From NCBI RefSeq assembly GCF_014192395.1, contig NZ_JACHXW010000021.1, positions 1-64,000 on the forward strand: a DNA stretch of 64,000 nucleotides, read 5' to 3'. Position numbers and translations under genes: made by a program. This document shows positions 17,223-25,813 of this stretch, in pieces. Positions within the stretch are counted from its first letter, which is position 1; the number at the start of each line of letters is the position of its first letter. Below the pieces are notes generated by a model. It was given only the letters and a program-made list of their open reading frames with translations, searched no databases and had not been told where the DNA came from. This DNA comes from Paenibacillus endophyticus. GTDB lineage: Bacteria > Bacillota > Bacilli > Paenibacillales > Paenibacillaceae.

Positions 17223-20200
17223 ATGAACAATATATCCGATATGGTTGAAATAGACGGAAGAGATTTCAAAGATCTAGATGAAGCTTTCGAAGCATCTATT
17301 GATTTCGTGCAAAAGAATTATTTAAATGAGCTTTCTCTTCGCAACGTTGTTCCTATTCCTAAGCATATCAATGAACTTTCCACAAGGAACAACATCCGAT
17401 TATTCCGAATGAACAAATTGGTTTTTGACAAAAATGAGAATAATCTGGATAAGCTAATGAGTATATATAATACTCTCGGGAATGTTAATGGTTCTCTTGT
17501 CATGATTATTAATAGTGATGGGAACCGTACTGATTTATATTTGGGTACTCGTACTAATTCAAAAGAGCAAGATGTAAACTCTTCGAAAGAAGCGTTAAGG
17601 AAGAGTTTCGAAGGAAACTTCCCAGGAAGTGACATTGAAAATTTAACTAATACAGAAATTGAAAAAGTGATATCCTCCGTATTTACATCAGAACTATCGC
17701 AAAATGAAAAAAGTGTTTCATCTGTTTCAGGAGTGCCGTCACTTAAAGATCAAGATAAAACTAAATTTGTTCAGGGTTTAGAGAAACTCGTAGAAGCTAT
17801 GAAAGGGGAGGAATTCTCTGCCATATTTATAGCGGATCCGGTTTCGTATAAAAATATTGAAGAAATAAAACTCGGTTACGAAAATCTGTATTCACAATTA
17901 GTGCCATTTGCTAAGTGTGATTTGAGCTTCAATTCCAGTGACAGTCTTGCAATTACAGAAGGAATTAGCAAGGGAGTAACTGAAACAATTAACGAGAGTC
18001 TAACAAAAACTCAAAGTTATACCCAAGGATCATCTGAAACCGAAAGTCATAGTAAAACCCATTCTAAAACAACGAATATAGGAGCTGCACTCGCTGGAGT
18101 GGGAGCAGCAGGAGGTTTCTTGGTGGGTGGTCCAGTTGGGGCTATCTTAGTAGGGGGGGGCGCTGGTGCGGTTGGTTCATTAATAGGTAGCTCCACAGAT
18201 GGATCAACACAAAGTCATTCGAATACAACAAATCAGTCGAAAACTGACGGTGAGTCAGAGACGCGTGGAAGGTCTGACTCAACTTCTTCACAAGAAAGTA
18301 ATTCGGAGACACAAACCATTGGTAACTCAAGAAACTTGCAGATACAATTTGAGAACAAAACCGTAACTAATCTGTTGCAAAAGATTGAAGAACAATTAGT
18401 TCGTTTAAAAAGTTCTGAGGATTTTGGCATGTGGAGCTGTGCATGTTACTTTATTGCACCTAGTGTACAAACTTCACGAGTGGCTGCTAGTACATTCAAA
18501 GCAATAATGCGTGGAGAAAACTCTGCAATTGAAAATTCATTTATCAATACATGGGACAATAATAATAAAGTTAATTTGTTAGAAGTCGGAAAGTACTTAA
18601 AGAAATTAAATCATCCATTAATTGAAATGGAAGTAATTATGGGTCTGAATTTGCCACATGTTTCTCCGGGATCATTAATTAATGGAAAAGAACTTGCCAT
18701 TCAGTTGGGGTTACCTCAGAAATCGATTAGCGGGCTTCCGGTAATAGAAACAGCAGAATTCGGAAGAGATGTTGTCACATATGATGAAGTATTAGAATCA
18801 AGAGCTTCCATTAAACTAGGTAACGTTTTTCACATGGGTAAGTCGGAAAACACAAGTGTGGAAATTGATATTAAGAGTTTGGCTATGCATACGTTTATTA
18901 CAGGTTCGACTGGTTCGGGTAAATCAAATACTATTTATCAGATGCTGAATGAGCTAATTAGAAAAAATATTCATTTCCTTGTTATAGAACCGGCAAAGGG
19001 AGAATATAAAAACATATTTGGTGGCCGAAAAGATGTACATGTGTTTGGCACTAATTTAAATTATACAGATTTGCTTCAAATAAATCCTTTCCGTTTCCCT
19101 AATCAAGTACATGTACTTGAACATATAGATCGAATCATTGAAATATTTAATGCATGTTGGTCGATGTACGCGGCAATGCCGGCAGTTTTGAAAGAAGCAA
19201 TTGAGAGAACGTACGTTTCAATTGGTTGGGATATTGAAGAGTCTTTTTATATTGGTGAAGATATTCGATATCCTACATTTCATGATTTACTAAATATCCT
19301 TCCGGTTGTTATTAAAGAATCTGCCTATTCAGAAGAAGTAAAAAGCAATTACATTGGTGCACTTGTTACTAGGGTTAAATCTTTGACAAATGGATTGTTT
19401 GGTAAGATATTCACCGATGATGAAATCGAGAATGAAATCCTATTTGATAAAAATTGCATAATTGATTTGAGTCGAGTCGGCTCCATTGAGACTAAATCAC
19501 TTATTATGGGGATCCTTTTTACGAGACTTCAAGAGTATCGAATGTCCAGTGATAATAACTTAAACATTGATTTGAAACATGTAACTGTTCTCGAAGAGGC
19601 ACATCATTTATTACGTAGAGTATCTTCTGAGCAGAGTCAAGAAGGGTCTAATTTGCAAGGTAAATCAGTTGAAATGATTGCAAATGCAATTGCTGAAATG
19701 AGAACCTATGGAGAAGGATTCATTATAGCTGACCAAGCTCCTAATTTATTGGATCGATCAGTAATTCGGAATACAAACACGAAAATCATTTTAAGGTTAC
19801 CAGATGAATTAGATCGATCAGAAGTAGGGAAAACAGCTAATTTAAATGAAAATCAAATAAATGAGCTTCCTAAGCTGCGCACAGGTGTTGCTGCAATATA
19901 CCAAAATAATTGGTTACAGCCTGTACTATGCGAAGTCAATAATTTCACAAACTATCAGCGATACAATTTTGAAAGTAAGGCAAGAACAAAGTTGATGCCT
20001 GAAAATAAAGTCATGTTGAGTAAGTTATTAGAATTATTGCTAATGGATAGAGTTTCCGAGAACAGCAGGAATAAGTTAAGCTCGTTTGAATCGGATCATT
20101 TGAAGAAATGGCTTTTAGGTGCTCCAATAAGTCATTCCATTAAACAACCGATCATTCAGGACTTAAATTATTTTGACTCGAATTCTAAAATGCAGCTATG

Positions 20201-20483
20201 GGAACAAAAAAACTTTGTTGAGCTATCGAAAATCGTTTCTGCTTTGCTTCCTCAAAGTATGGGATTAATTCAATACGCTAAAAATGCTATGAATTTAGAA
20301 GAGTGGAACAAAAGATATACAGAAGGTATTAGGAAATATATTACATTCGCATTTCGGGAAGAATACGAGTTTGCCCTTATGCAATGTTTGCTTCAGGATA
20401 AAGCACAAGAGGACGAGGGTTTTAGAGATTTCTATTATTTATGGGTTGAAGAGTCTAAGAAAGGGGAGGCTAACGTATGCTAG
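17223..20483 (+). CDS. HerA/FtsK-type P-loop ATPase with glycine-rich hydrophobic insert
   Basis: A 1086-residue protein whose C-terminal half (~540-930) is a HerA-type pumping ATPase. Motifs are Walker A FITGSTGSGKSNT (~559), the HerA-type FLVIEPAKGEYKN, Walker B VTVLEEAHHLL (~785) and ADQAPNLLD..VIRNTNTKIILRL (~840). HerA proteins form hexamers that move DNA or polypeptide. The N-terminal part contains an unusual segment: an Ser/Thr-rich stretch, then a Gly/Ala/Val hydrophobic run (residues ~286-322, AALAGVGAAGGFLVGG and VGAILVGGGAGAVGSLIG), then another Ser/Thr/Gln stretch. This could insert into a membrane as a hairpin. The start has AGAAGGGG before the ATG. Its 3' end overlaps the nuclease toxin gene by 7 bases, which strongly links the two products. 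A role in delivering or activating the toxin is inferred. Confidence 0.85.
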   Translation: MNNISDMVEIDGRDFKDLDEAFEASIDFVQKNYLNELSLRNVVPIPKHINELSTRNNIRLFRMNKLVFDKNENNLDKLMSIYNTLGNVNGSLVMIINSDGNRTDLYLGTRTNSKEQDVNSSKEALRKSFEGNFPGSDIENLTNTEIEKVISSVFTSELSQNEKSVSSVSGVPSLKDQDKTKFVQGLEKLVEAMKGEEFSAIFIADPVSYKNIEEIKLGYENLYSQLVPFAKCDLSFNSSDSLAITEGISKGVTETINESLTKTQSYTQGSSETESHSKTHSKTTNIGAALAGVGAAGGFLVGGPVGAILVGGGAGAVGSLIGSSTDGSTQSHSNTTNQSKTDGESETRGRSDSTSSQESNSETQTIGNSRNLQIQFENKTVTNLLQKIEEQLVRLKSSEDFGMWSCACYFIAPSVQTSRVAASTFKAIMRGENSAIENSFINTWDNNNKVNLLEVGKYLKKLNHPLIEMEVIMGLNLPHVSPGSLINGKELAIQLGLPQKSISGLPVIETAEFGRDVVTYDEVLESRASIKLGNVFHMGKSENTSVEIDIKSLAMHTFITGSTGSGKSNTIYQMLNELIRKNIHFLVIEPAKGEYKNIFGGRKDVHVFGTNLNYTDLLQINPFRFPNQVHVLEHIDRIIEIFNACWSMYAAMPAVLKEAIERTYVSIGWDIEESFYIGEDIRYPTFHDLLNILPVVIKESAYSEEVKSNYIGALVTRVKSLTNGLFGKIFTDDEIENEILFDKNCIIDLSRVGSIETKSLIMGILFTRLQEYRMSSDNNLNIDLKHVTVLEEAHHLLRRVSSEQSQEGSNLQGKSVEMIANAIAEMRTYGEGFIIADQAPNLLDRSVIRNTNTKIILRLPDELDRSEVGKTANLNENQINELPKLRTGVAAIYQNNWLQPVLCEVNNFTNYQRYNFESKARTKLMPENKVMLSKLLELLLMDRVSENSRNKLSSFESDHLKKWLLGAPISHSIKQPIIQDLNYFDSNSKMQLWEQKNFVELSKIVSALLPQSMGLIQYAKNAMNLEEWNKRYTEGIRKYITFAFREEYEFALMQCLLQDKAQEDEGFRDFYYLWVEESKKGEANVC

Positions 20484-21034
20484 AAACTCTTTCGCCCATT
20501 AGTGGGAACTTTGATTTAATGAGAGAAGGGATAAACAAAGTTTCTTCTGATGTTCCTAATTTCGCAAAAGATTTGAAGTCAGACACCATTTCGAATTTTG
20601 ACGAGGCAAATGAACCACTGTATATAAAAACTAGAAATGAGAGTTTGGCTGGTGGAAACCATCCTGAAACAAATGTATGTTTTCAGGAAAAAACCATTCA
20701 GACTACTGATGGTACATTTTCTGGCGTTTTCCCCGAATTTCCAGTTGAGTACGAAATGAAATTAGATGAATCGTTATATTTGGAGTCAGATGCTAAACAA
20801 TTTAAAGCAGCTACACAATCATTACAAGAAGAGGTTAATAATAATCCAGATTCGAAAGCGAAATTTAATGATAGACAAATTGAGCAAATCAATTATGGAA
20901 AGGTTCCCGAAGGATATGTTTGGCATCACAGTGAGGAGCCTGGGGTTATGCAACTTGTTGATCGTTCCCTTCATGAAAGCACTGCACACACTGGTGGAAG
21001 GTCTATATGGGGTGGCGGATCAGAAAATAGATAA
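20477..21034 (+). CDS. HNH nuclease toxin of the WHH/LHH-type (Endonuclease VII superfamily)
   Basis: A 185-residue protein whose residues ~55-185 match the HNH nuclease family of polymorphic toxins. The visible pattern is TFSGVFPEFPVEYEMKLDES, LYLESDAKQFK, then PEGYVWHHSEEPG (residues ~145-157, the WHH active site), MQLVDRSLHE and HTGGRSIWGGGSENR at the C terminus. In known members this domain sits at the end of long secreted toxins. Here only ~55 residues precede it, with no signal peptide, LXG or WXG100 motif. It overlaps the HerA gene by 7 bases and is followed 20 bases later by a SMI1/KNR4-type immunity gene, the usual partner of such toxins. It presumably cuts nucleic acid in competing cells or in the infected cell itself. 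Confidence 0.85.
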   Translation: MLETLSPISGNFDLMREGINKVSSDVPNFAKDLKSDTISNFDEANEPLYIKTRNESLAGGNHPETNVCFQEKTIQTTDGTFSGVFPEFPVEYEMKLDESLYLESDAKQFKAATQSLQEEVNNNPDSKAKFNDRQIEQINYGKVPEGYVWHHSEEPGVMQLVDRSLHESTAHTGGRSIWGGGSENR

Positions 21035-21054
21035 ATTCTTGGGAGGTTTGCTAA

Positions 21055-21501
21055 ATGGATCAATCAAATGAATTAATGTGGATTCTAAAGAAAGGAAAAC
21101 TTTCTCGTGAAGTAGTGTCTCATGTAGAAAGTGAGTTAGACATTTCTTTTCCGACTGATTATGTGGATTGCGTTATGCAGAATAATGGTGGACAACCAGT
21201 TCCTGATACATTTAATTTTCAAGAACGTACGGGAGCAGTTTTTAATTCTCTAATTCATTTAAATATTGGGGAGAGTAGAAATATTGTTGATGTTTATAAC
21301 AATTTAAAGCTCCGTCTTCCAAAAAAAATATACCCTTTTGCTGATGATCCATTCGGTAACTACCTATGCTTTGATTATAGAGAAGGTAAAGCCCCAGTGA
21401 TCGTATTTTGGGATCATGAAAAAGCAAGTATTCATGAAGAATCAAGTATAAGTTTCGTGAGTAGTTCATTTAATGAACTTTTAGATAATTTGTATGAATA
21501 A
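21055..21501 (+). CDS. SMI1/KNR4-family immunity protein
   Basis: A 148-residue protein of the SUKH (SMI1/KNR4) superfamily. The family pattern is visible: ESELDISFPTDYVDCVMQNNGGQP near residues 22-46, LPKKIYPFADDPFGNYLCFDYREG (~82-105), PVIVFWDHEK (~108-117) and a C-terminal SFNELLDNLYE helix. SUKH proteins are the commonest immunity proteins beside nuclease toxins and neutralise them by direct binding. GGGAGG precedes the ATG, the gene lies 20 bases behind the WHH nuclease, and a strong terminator follows, so it closes the operon. Confidence 0.9.
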   Translation: MDQSNELMWILKKGKLSREVVSHVESELDISFPTDYVDCVMQNNGGQPVPDTFNFQERTGAVFNSLIHLNIGESRNIVDVYNNLKLRLPKKIYPFADDPFGNYLCFDYREGKAPVIVFWDHEKASIHEESSISFVSSSFNELLDNLYE

Positions 21502-21602
21502 TCAAAAGCATTATCATTGATGGTGTGCCCATCTTTTCTAATGGATGCACTTCAAAAATGACATCACCAAAGATAGACAGTTTATTATATAGTCAATTTG
21601 TT

Positions 21603-21646
21603 AAGCATGAGTTCGGTACTGTACCGGACTCATGCTTTAGTTTTGC
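21603..21646 (+). terminator. Strong intrinsic terminator closing the dynamin/HerA/toxin operon
   Basis: AAGCATGAGT (21603-21612) pairs perfectly with ACTCATGCTT (21628-21637), and the inner CGGTAC/GTACCG continues the stem. TAGTTTTGCTT follows. It lies ~100 bases after the immunity gene. The stretch from 21647 to 21905 shows no intact gene. Confidence 0.85.
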
Positions 21647-21905
21647 TTAAATTCGCTCGCGATTAGAACATCCGATCTATGCAGAAAGCTATTGTTAAGA
21701 AATAACGCAGGAGGCATTCTGAATAAATATGATCATGGGGAAACAGTTTGTCCAAAAATAGAAGAGATAGACAAGTGACCCTGATGGGCATTGATTCTAA
21801 TGGATAGTGCAGCGCAACTTTCCGACAATTGGTAAAGTTACATTTATTGGATGGTTTAGGGTTTGATCGTTTGTAGTGAAATGAATAGCAGAGGAGGTTC
21901 ATAGT

Positions 21906-22143
21906 TTGAGAAAATGACTTACTTTTGCGATAAGTCTTATGCTGCTAGGTGCACTTACTAATGCTGCTTACGCCGCTAGTCCCGCTGCAAACGAAGGGTG
22001 TTCGCTTAGTGGAATTGTTGATATTGATTTTACGGTCGAACTTTAGAGGCGATTAACAAAGCCTTGAATTGCCAGCCTGGCGTTATTTTAGAGTATAGAA
22101 ACGATAATAAACAACCATCCAATCAAAAAACGGTCTACGCCTA
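21906..22143 (+). pseudogene. Broken small secreted-protein gene
   Basis: A GGAGG ribosome site (about 21893) precedes TTG AGA AAA, which is then interrupted by TGA. Past the stop the same frame reads LTFAISLMLLGALTNAAYAA, a textbook signal peptide with an AxA cleavage site, then SPAANEGCSLSGIVDIDFTVE and a TAG. Shifting frame at that point continues EAINKALNCQPGVILEYRN and ends KTVYA before a stop at 22143. One nonsense codon and one frameshift are enough to explain it. The parent would be an ~75-residue exported protein with two cysteines; its family is unknown to me. Confidence 0.5.
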
Positions 22144-22168
22144 GTAAAATAGGGTAGACCGTTTTATT
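22127..22168. terminator. Bidirectional hairpin terminator
   Basis: AAACGGTCTAC (to 22138) pairs with GTAGACCGTTT (22154-22164), with A-runs before and T-runs after. It can stop transcription from the + strand remnant and, read on the minus strand, from the large SLH gene ending at 22170. Confidence 0.8.
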
Positions 22169-22169
22169 T

Positions 22170-25100
22170 TTAATGCAGGATATGCCAAAGCCTCAGCAAG
22201 AGAACGCCTGCTTCGGCTCTTGTTGTTTTGCCGCGCGGAACGAATAAGTGATCTCCCCGGCCTTGTACAAGTCCCCGCTCGCTCACTATGGTCACATAGG
22301 GCATTGCCCATGCTGGAATACTAGCAAGATCCGCGAAGGAGAGCTCCTGCTCGCCGCTTGATTCCCACTTCATTGCTTTTGATAGCATTGCAGCCATTTC
22401 TATCCGCGTAATCGTCTGCTGCGGACGGAACGTCCCGTCTGGGTAACCATTAATGATTCCTTCTGCAAGCGCTGCTTGAACCATAGGCCGTGCCCATGCC
22501 GGAATGCTCTCCTCATCACGGAATGACGGGGAGGCTTCACCTTCAATGGCAGTAACCTGAAGGACGCGTGCCAACATGACGGCGAATTCAGCCCTTGTTA
22601 TTTCCATGTTCGGTGCAAAGCGATTAACGTCCATGCCCTCCACGATAGCTAAGCTTGCCGCTTCGCAAATATTCGATTTGGACCAATGGTTCTCAAGATC
22701 CGTGAACGGACAAGCTGCTTCTGGAAGATCAGGCCCCGGACCAACAACTGGCGGTGGTGTAGATGGGGTTGGTGGCGTTGTTGGCGGGGTCGTCGGTCCC
22801 GCTCCTGTCGTAAAGGTTATGTTGGAACTATAACGCGTAGTTTGATCCGTTACCGCATAAGCACGCGCATGATAGGTTGTGCTTGGCAGCAGTTCTGTTA
22901 ATGCAATATGTTGTTCTCCTGTTGGATGAGTTTCAGTAGAATAAACGGAATTCGAAACGGTAGGATTCATCGATGTGCTGAGCGCTATTCCACTCTTCGT
23001 ATATTGATCCCTATCGCTTGACATGATTTCGTAGATGGCTTGAGCCGAATTTGCCGTTACATCCGCGTTATCCAGCTCAAGAGATACCGACCAATTATTA
23101 ATGCTGAAAGCGCCATTTGTTGAGTAGGCATACGCCGTATTCGCCGTATCTGCAACGATGACCTTCCAGTAGTAAGGGATGCCTGCATACAGTTCACTTG
23201 TATCCATGGCATATGATTCTTCGTTTGTTAATATTACTGTTCGAATCACATTTCTGTACGAGGGATCCGTGGACAGCAGCAGCCTGGTTTGGTCGTAACT
23301 TCCCGGAACGTTCGAATTGTCCCATTCAAAGATGACTTCCGGTGAATCCGGATAAAATCTCGTACCAAAAGCTGGCGATTGCAAAACTGGCTCAACAGGC
23401 GACGAAGCGGAGCTCAAAAATATGGGCTCATACTTAGCGCCCTGGGAAACGTTGAAATAAGTGCGGTAAGGGAATAGTTTCACAACATCACCCGTACCTA
23501 CTGATAGATGTGAACCCGTTGCGCCAGAATTAAAGTAATCAACCTCCCACAATATTAAGTCCTCCATCGTATTACTGTTTCCTTGATTTTTGTCGACCTG
23601 TATTTGAATTTCACCCGTCTCTTCCGAGAAAATCATTTGGAGAGTTCCGGAATTCCAATCGTTATCCAGATTATTGAACTGAAGAATAGCTTTGCGCTTC
23701 CCAATATCTCCAATAACTGCTTGGTATATCGTACTCGGCATTGATTTCAGTTCAAGTTTTGTCTCGCGAACCCCGTTAAAGAGAAGCTCATCCCCATTTA
23801 GGGTAAGCTCATTCACGATAACGCCGTTCATTGGAAAATCTATGCCTAAGTTAATCGAATTGGACGTTACTAGATTTCCTGCGATCTGCTCCAATTCCTC
23901 TTCGTTCGTCAAAAAAGCAGGCGTATCAGATAGCGATGGCGCAGCGATGGTAATTCCTACGGGAATCGTCCGCACCGTGCGCAAGCTGGAGTCAAAGAAC
24001 GTTTTTAGAACCATTCTTTGCCCATTGCCCTTATAAAAACTGCTGGATCCATAATTGCGATCAGAAGACGTATATAGGGTGCTGGATGTTGCTGGATCAA
24101 CAATACTCCAATACTTTCCTGTATTTACCGCAATAAGCCCCGACGGATCAAACCACGACGAATACCAGCTAGTCCAATCGTTATCTTCCGTTTCAAAGGT
24201 TTTATAATTAATGAATCGCACGTTATAGGTCATACCCATAGTTATGGATACCCGATCGTCTGACTGCATGGTTAAATTATAGCCTGTAAATGGATAAGTG
24301 TGGATCAATGTCCTTGTGTTATTAAGGGGGTCGATTGCATATTGCTCCAGTTGGTTCTCCCGTGCAACGAGCAGGGTTCCGCCCGGAGTTGCGAGAACAG
24401 ACACGGCATCATTCCAAAGCGTGTCCACATAGCTAAGATCAGCGGTCGAGATGGCAACAACACGGCCATTATCGTCATCGGCAGCGTACAGCAGCCCATT
24501 GTAATACGTGAACTGATAAAGGCTTCCGTCGAAATGCTTGCTTCGAACATACAAGCCTAGCTCATCGAATTCATCAATGGTGCCGTTGCTAGAATCTAAT
24601 ATAAATACATGGCCTTTCTCATCTTGCACAAAGCTGTAGCTATTGTTATCGTAAGTTGTTTCTCTGCTTGTGCCAATTGTTCCAACCACTTCATACTTAT
24701 TAGTAGATGCATTATATTCAATGACCTGTATGGGATGTTGATAATACGAACCTACAAAGATCGTGCCCTGATTATTGATTTCAACATAGCGGGCATATCC
24801 ATCAAGCTCTATCGCCTGACTTTCATTCACATACACCATAGAATTAAAAGAATCACTTGAACCGACGCCAACAACCTGGGTTCCGTCAGGAGATGCGCCA
24901 ATCTCCGAAAAGTAATTTTCGCTTCCCGCTAACGGATTACAACTAGTATCGCAAATATACCCTTTGTCCGGATAAAAATAATTACTAGCCATAAACTTTC
25001 CATTTTGCAGCTTAACGATGCTGTTAATTTCAAAACCCCAGCTCGTTGTTTGGGGGCTTATTGCAGGGGCTGACGGATCAATTGTGTAATAGATATTCGT

Positions 25101-25673
25101 CTCTCTAGTCGATGCATAAAGAAGTCCGTCAAATGCTTTCTGAATAGAGGTTACCGGCTGGGTAAATATGACCACTTCCGGATTTGTTATGGATTTTGTA
25201 TTCAGATTGTATTTGATCATTGGATAATTCGTATCATTCTGGTTATGTATAATGTACAAATAATCGACGCCCGACTCGCTAGAAAATACAATCTTCTCTG
25301 GCTTGAAGTCGAACCCTCCCGATAACCAAGTAGCGCCGGCGTCTATGAGGTCCTGTTCGAGAGTCGTTCGATCAACTAACGCTCCATGATAGGTACCATC
25401 TGTGTCGAAATGAAAGATATCCCATTTGTCTCCATATGGCAATTGAGCTATGGCAAATAGATCATCCTCTGAACTAGACTCTAATTGCGATACATTTCTA
25501 ATCGCTCCGCCATTAGGAAAGGTAAAAGCATGGTCATCCCAGCCTAGATCCGTTTCTTCAAACCTCACTGAAGCGTCTGCATCTGCAGCATTGGCTACTG
25601 AGAACCAACCTGATCCACCCAAAATTGACAAAAACAATGCAACAACCAAGAAACCCGTTAACGTTCGTTTCAT
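22170..25673 (-). CDS. Secreted S-layer-anchored beta-propeller protein
   Basis: A ~1167-residue exported protein. The minus-strand GGAGG lies 6 bases before the ATG at 25673 (ATGAAACG), and the first residues MKRTLTGFLVVALFLSILGG..ANAA form a signal peptide. Residues ~40-560 are repeated beta-strand units of a propeller type (GTIFVGSYYQ, GHVFILDSSNG, GLLYAADDDNGRVVAI). Further beta-rich parts follow, including two FN3-like domains (~790-960; PGSYDQTRLLLSTD, LLPSTTYHARAYA). A Thr/Pro linker leads to three SLH repeats at the C terminus (FTDLENHWSKSNI, FRDEESIPAWARP, FADLASIPAWAMP), each with an ITRAEFA-like element. SLH repeats bind pyruvylated cell-wall polymer, so it is displayed on the cell surface. 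Its ligand is not evident. Confidence 0.85.
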   Translation of the reverse strand: MKRTLTGFLVVALFLSILGGSGWFSVANAADADASVRFEETDLGWDDHAFTFPNGGAIRNVSQLESSSEDDLFAIAQLPYGDKWDIFHFDTDGTYHGALVDRTTLEQDLIDAGATWLSGGFDFKPEKIVFSSESGVDYLYIIHNQNDTNYPMIKYNLNTKSITNPEVVIFTQPVTSIQKAFDGLLYASTRETNIYYTIDPSAPAISPQTTSWGFEINSIVKLQNGKFMASNYFYPDKGYICDTSCNPLAGSENYFSEIGASPDGTQVVGVGSSDSFNSMVYVNESQAIELDGYARYVEINNQGTIFVGSYYQHPIQVIEYNASTNKYEVVGTIGTSRETTYDNNSYSFVQDEKGHVFILDSSNGTIDEFDELGLYVRSKHFDGSLYQFTYYNGLLYAADDDNGRVVAISTADLSYVDTLWNDAVSVLATPGGTLLVARENQLEQYAIDPLNNTRTLIHTYPFTGYNLTMQSDDRVSITMGMTYNVRFINYKTFETEDNDWTSWYSSWFDPSGLIAVNTGKYWSIVDPATSSTLYTSSDRNYGSSSFYKGNGQRMVLKTFFDSSLRTVRTIPVGITIAAPSLSDTPAFLTNEEELEQIAGNLVTSNSINLGIDFPMNGVIVNELTLNGDELLFNGVRETKLELKSMPSTIYQAVIGDIGKRKAILQFNNLDNDWNSGTLQMIFSEETGEIQIQVDKNQGNSNTMEDLILWEVDYFNSGATGSHLSVGTGDVVKLFPYRTYFNVSQGAKYEPIFLSSASSPVEPVLQSPAFGTRFYPDSPEVIFEWDNSNVPGSYDQTRLLLSTDPSYRNVIRTVILTNEESYAMDTSELYAGIPYYWKVIVADTANTAYAYSTNGAFSINNWSVSLELDNADVTANSAQAIYEIMSSDRDQYTKSGIALSTSMNPTVSNSVYSTETHPTGEQHIALTELLPSTTYHARAYAVTDQTTRYSSNITFTTGAGPTTPPTTPPTPSTPPPVVGPGPDLPEAACPFTDLENHWSKSNICEAASLAIVEGMDVNRFAPNMEITRAEFAVMLARVLQVTAIEGEASPSFRDEESIPAWARPMVQAALAEGIINGYPDGTFRPQQTITRIEMAAMLSKAMKWESSGEQELSFADLASIPAWAMPYVTIVSERGLVQGRGDHLFVPRGKTTRAEAGVLLLRLWHILH

Positions 25674-25813
25674 CATGATCCTCCATATACTTTCACGTTT
25701 TTTATTGCTTGTCGAAGTATAGCAAATCACTATGAAAGAATAATGAAAGAAAGTGGTTGTGAGCATGAACATCAACAGTCCACTCTAGACCCCACCCAGC
25801 AAAGCTTGTTCAA

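Noticed and set aside
20477-21501. Type VII (LXG/WXG100) secretion locus
   Set aside because: The toxin has no LXG or WXG100 region and no EssC, YueB or small WXG100 gene is present; the HerA ATPase is a single-domain type with a different N terminus.
22576-22901. Proline/glycine-rich open frames opposite the SLH propeller gene
   Set aside because: They mirror the Thr-Pro linker and SLH codons of the real minus-strand gene and have no ribosome sites.
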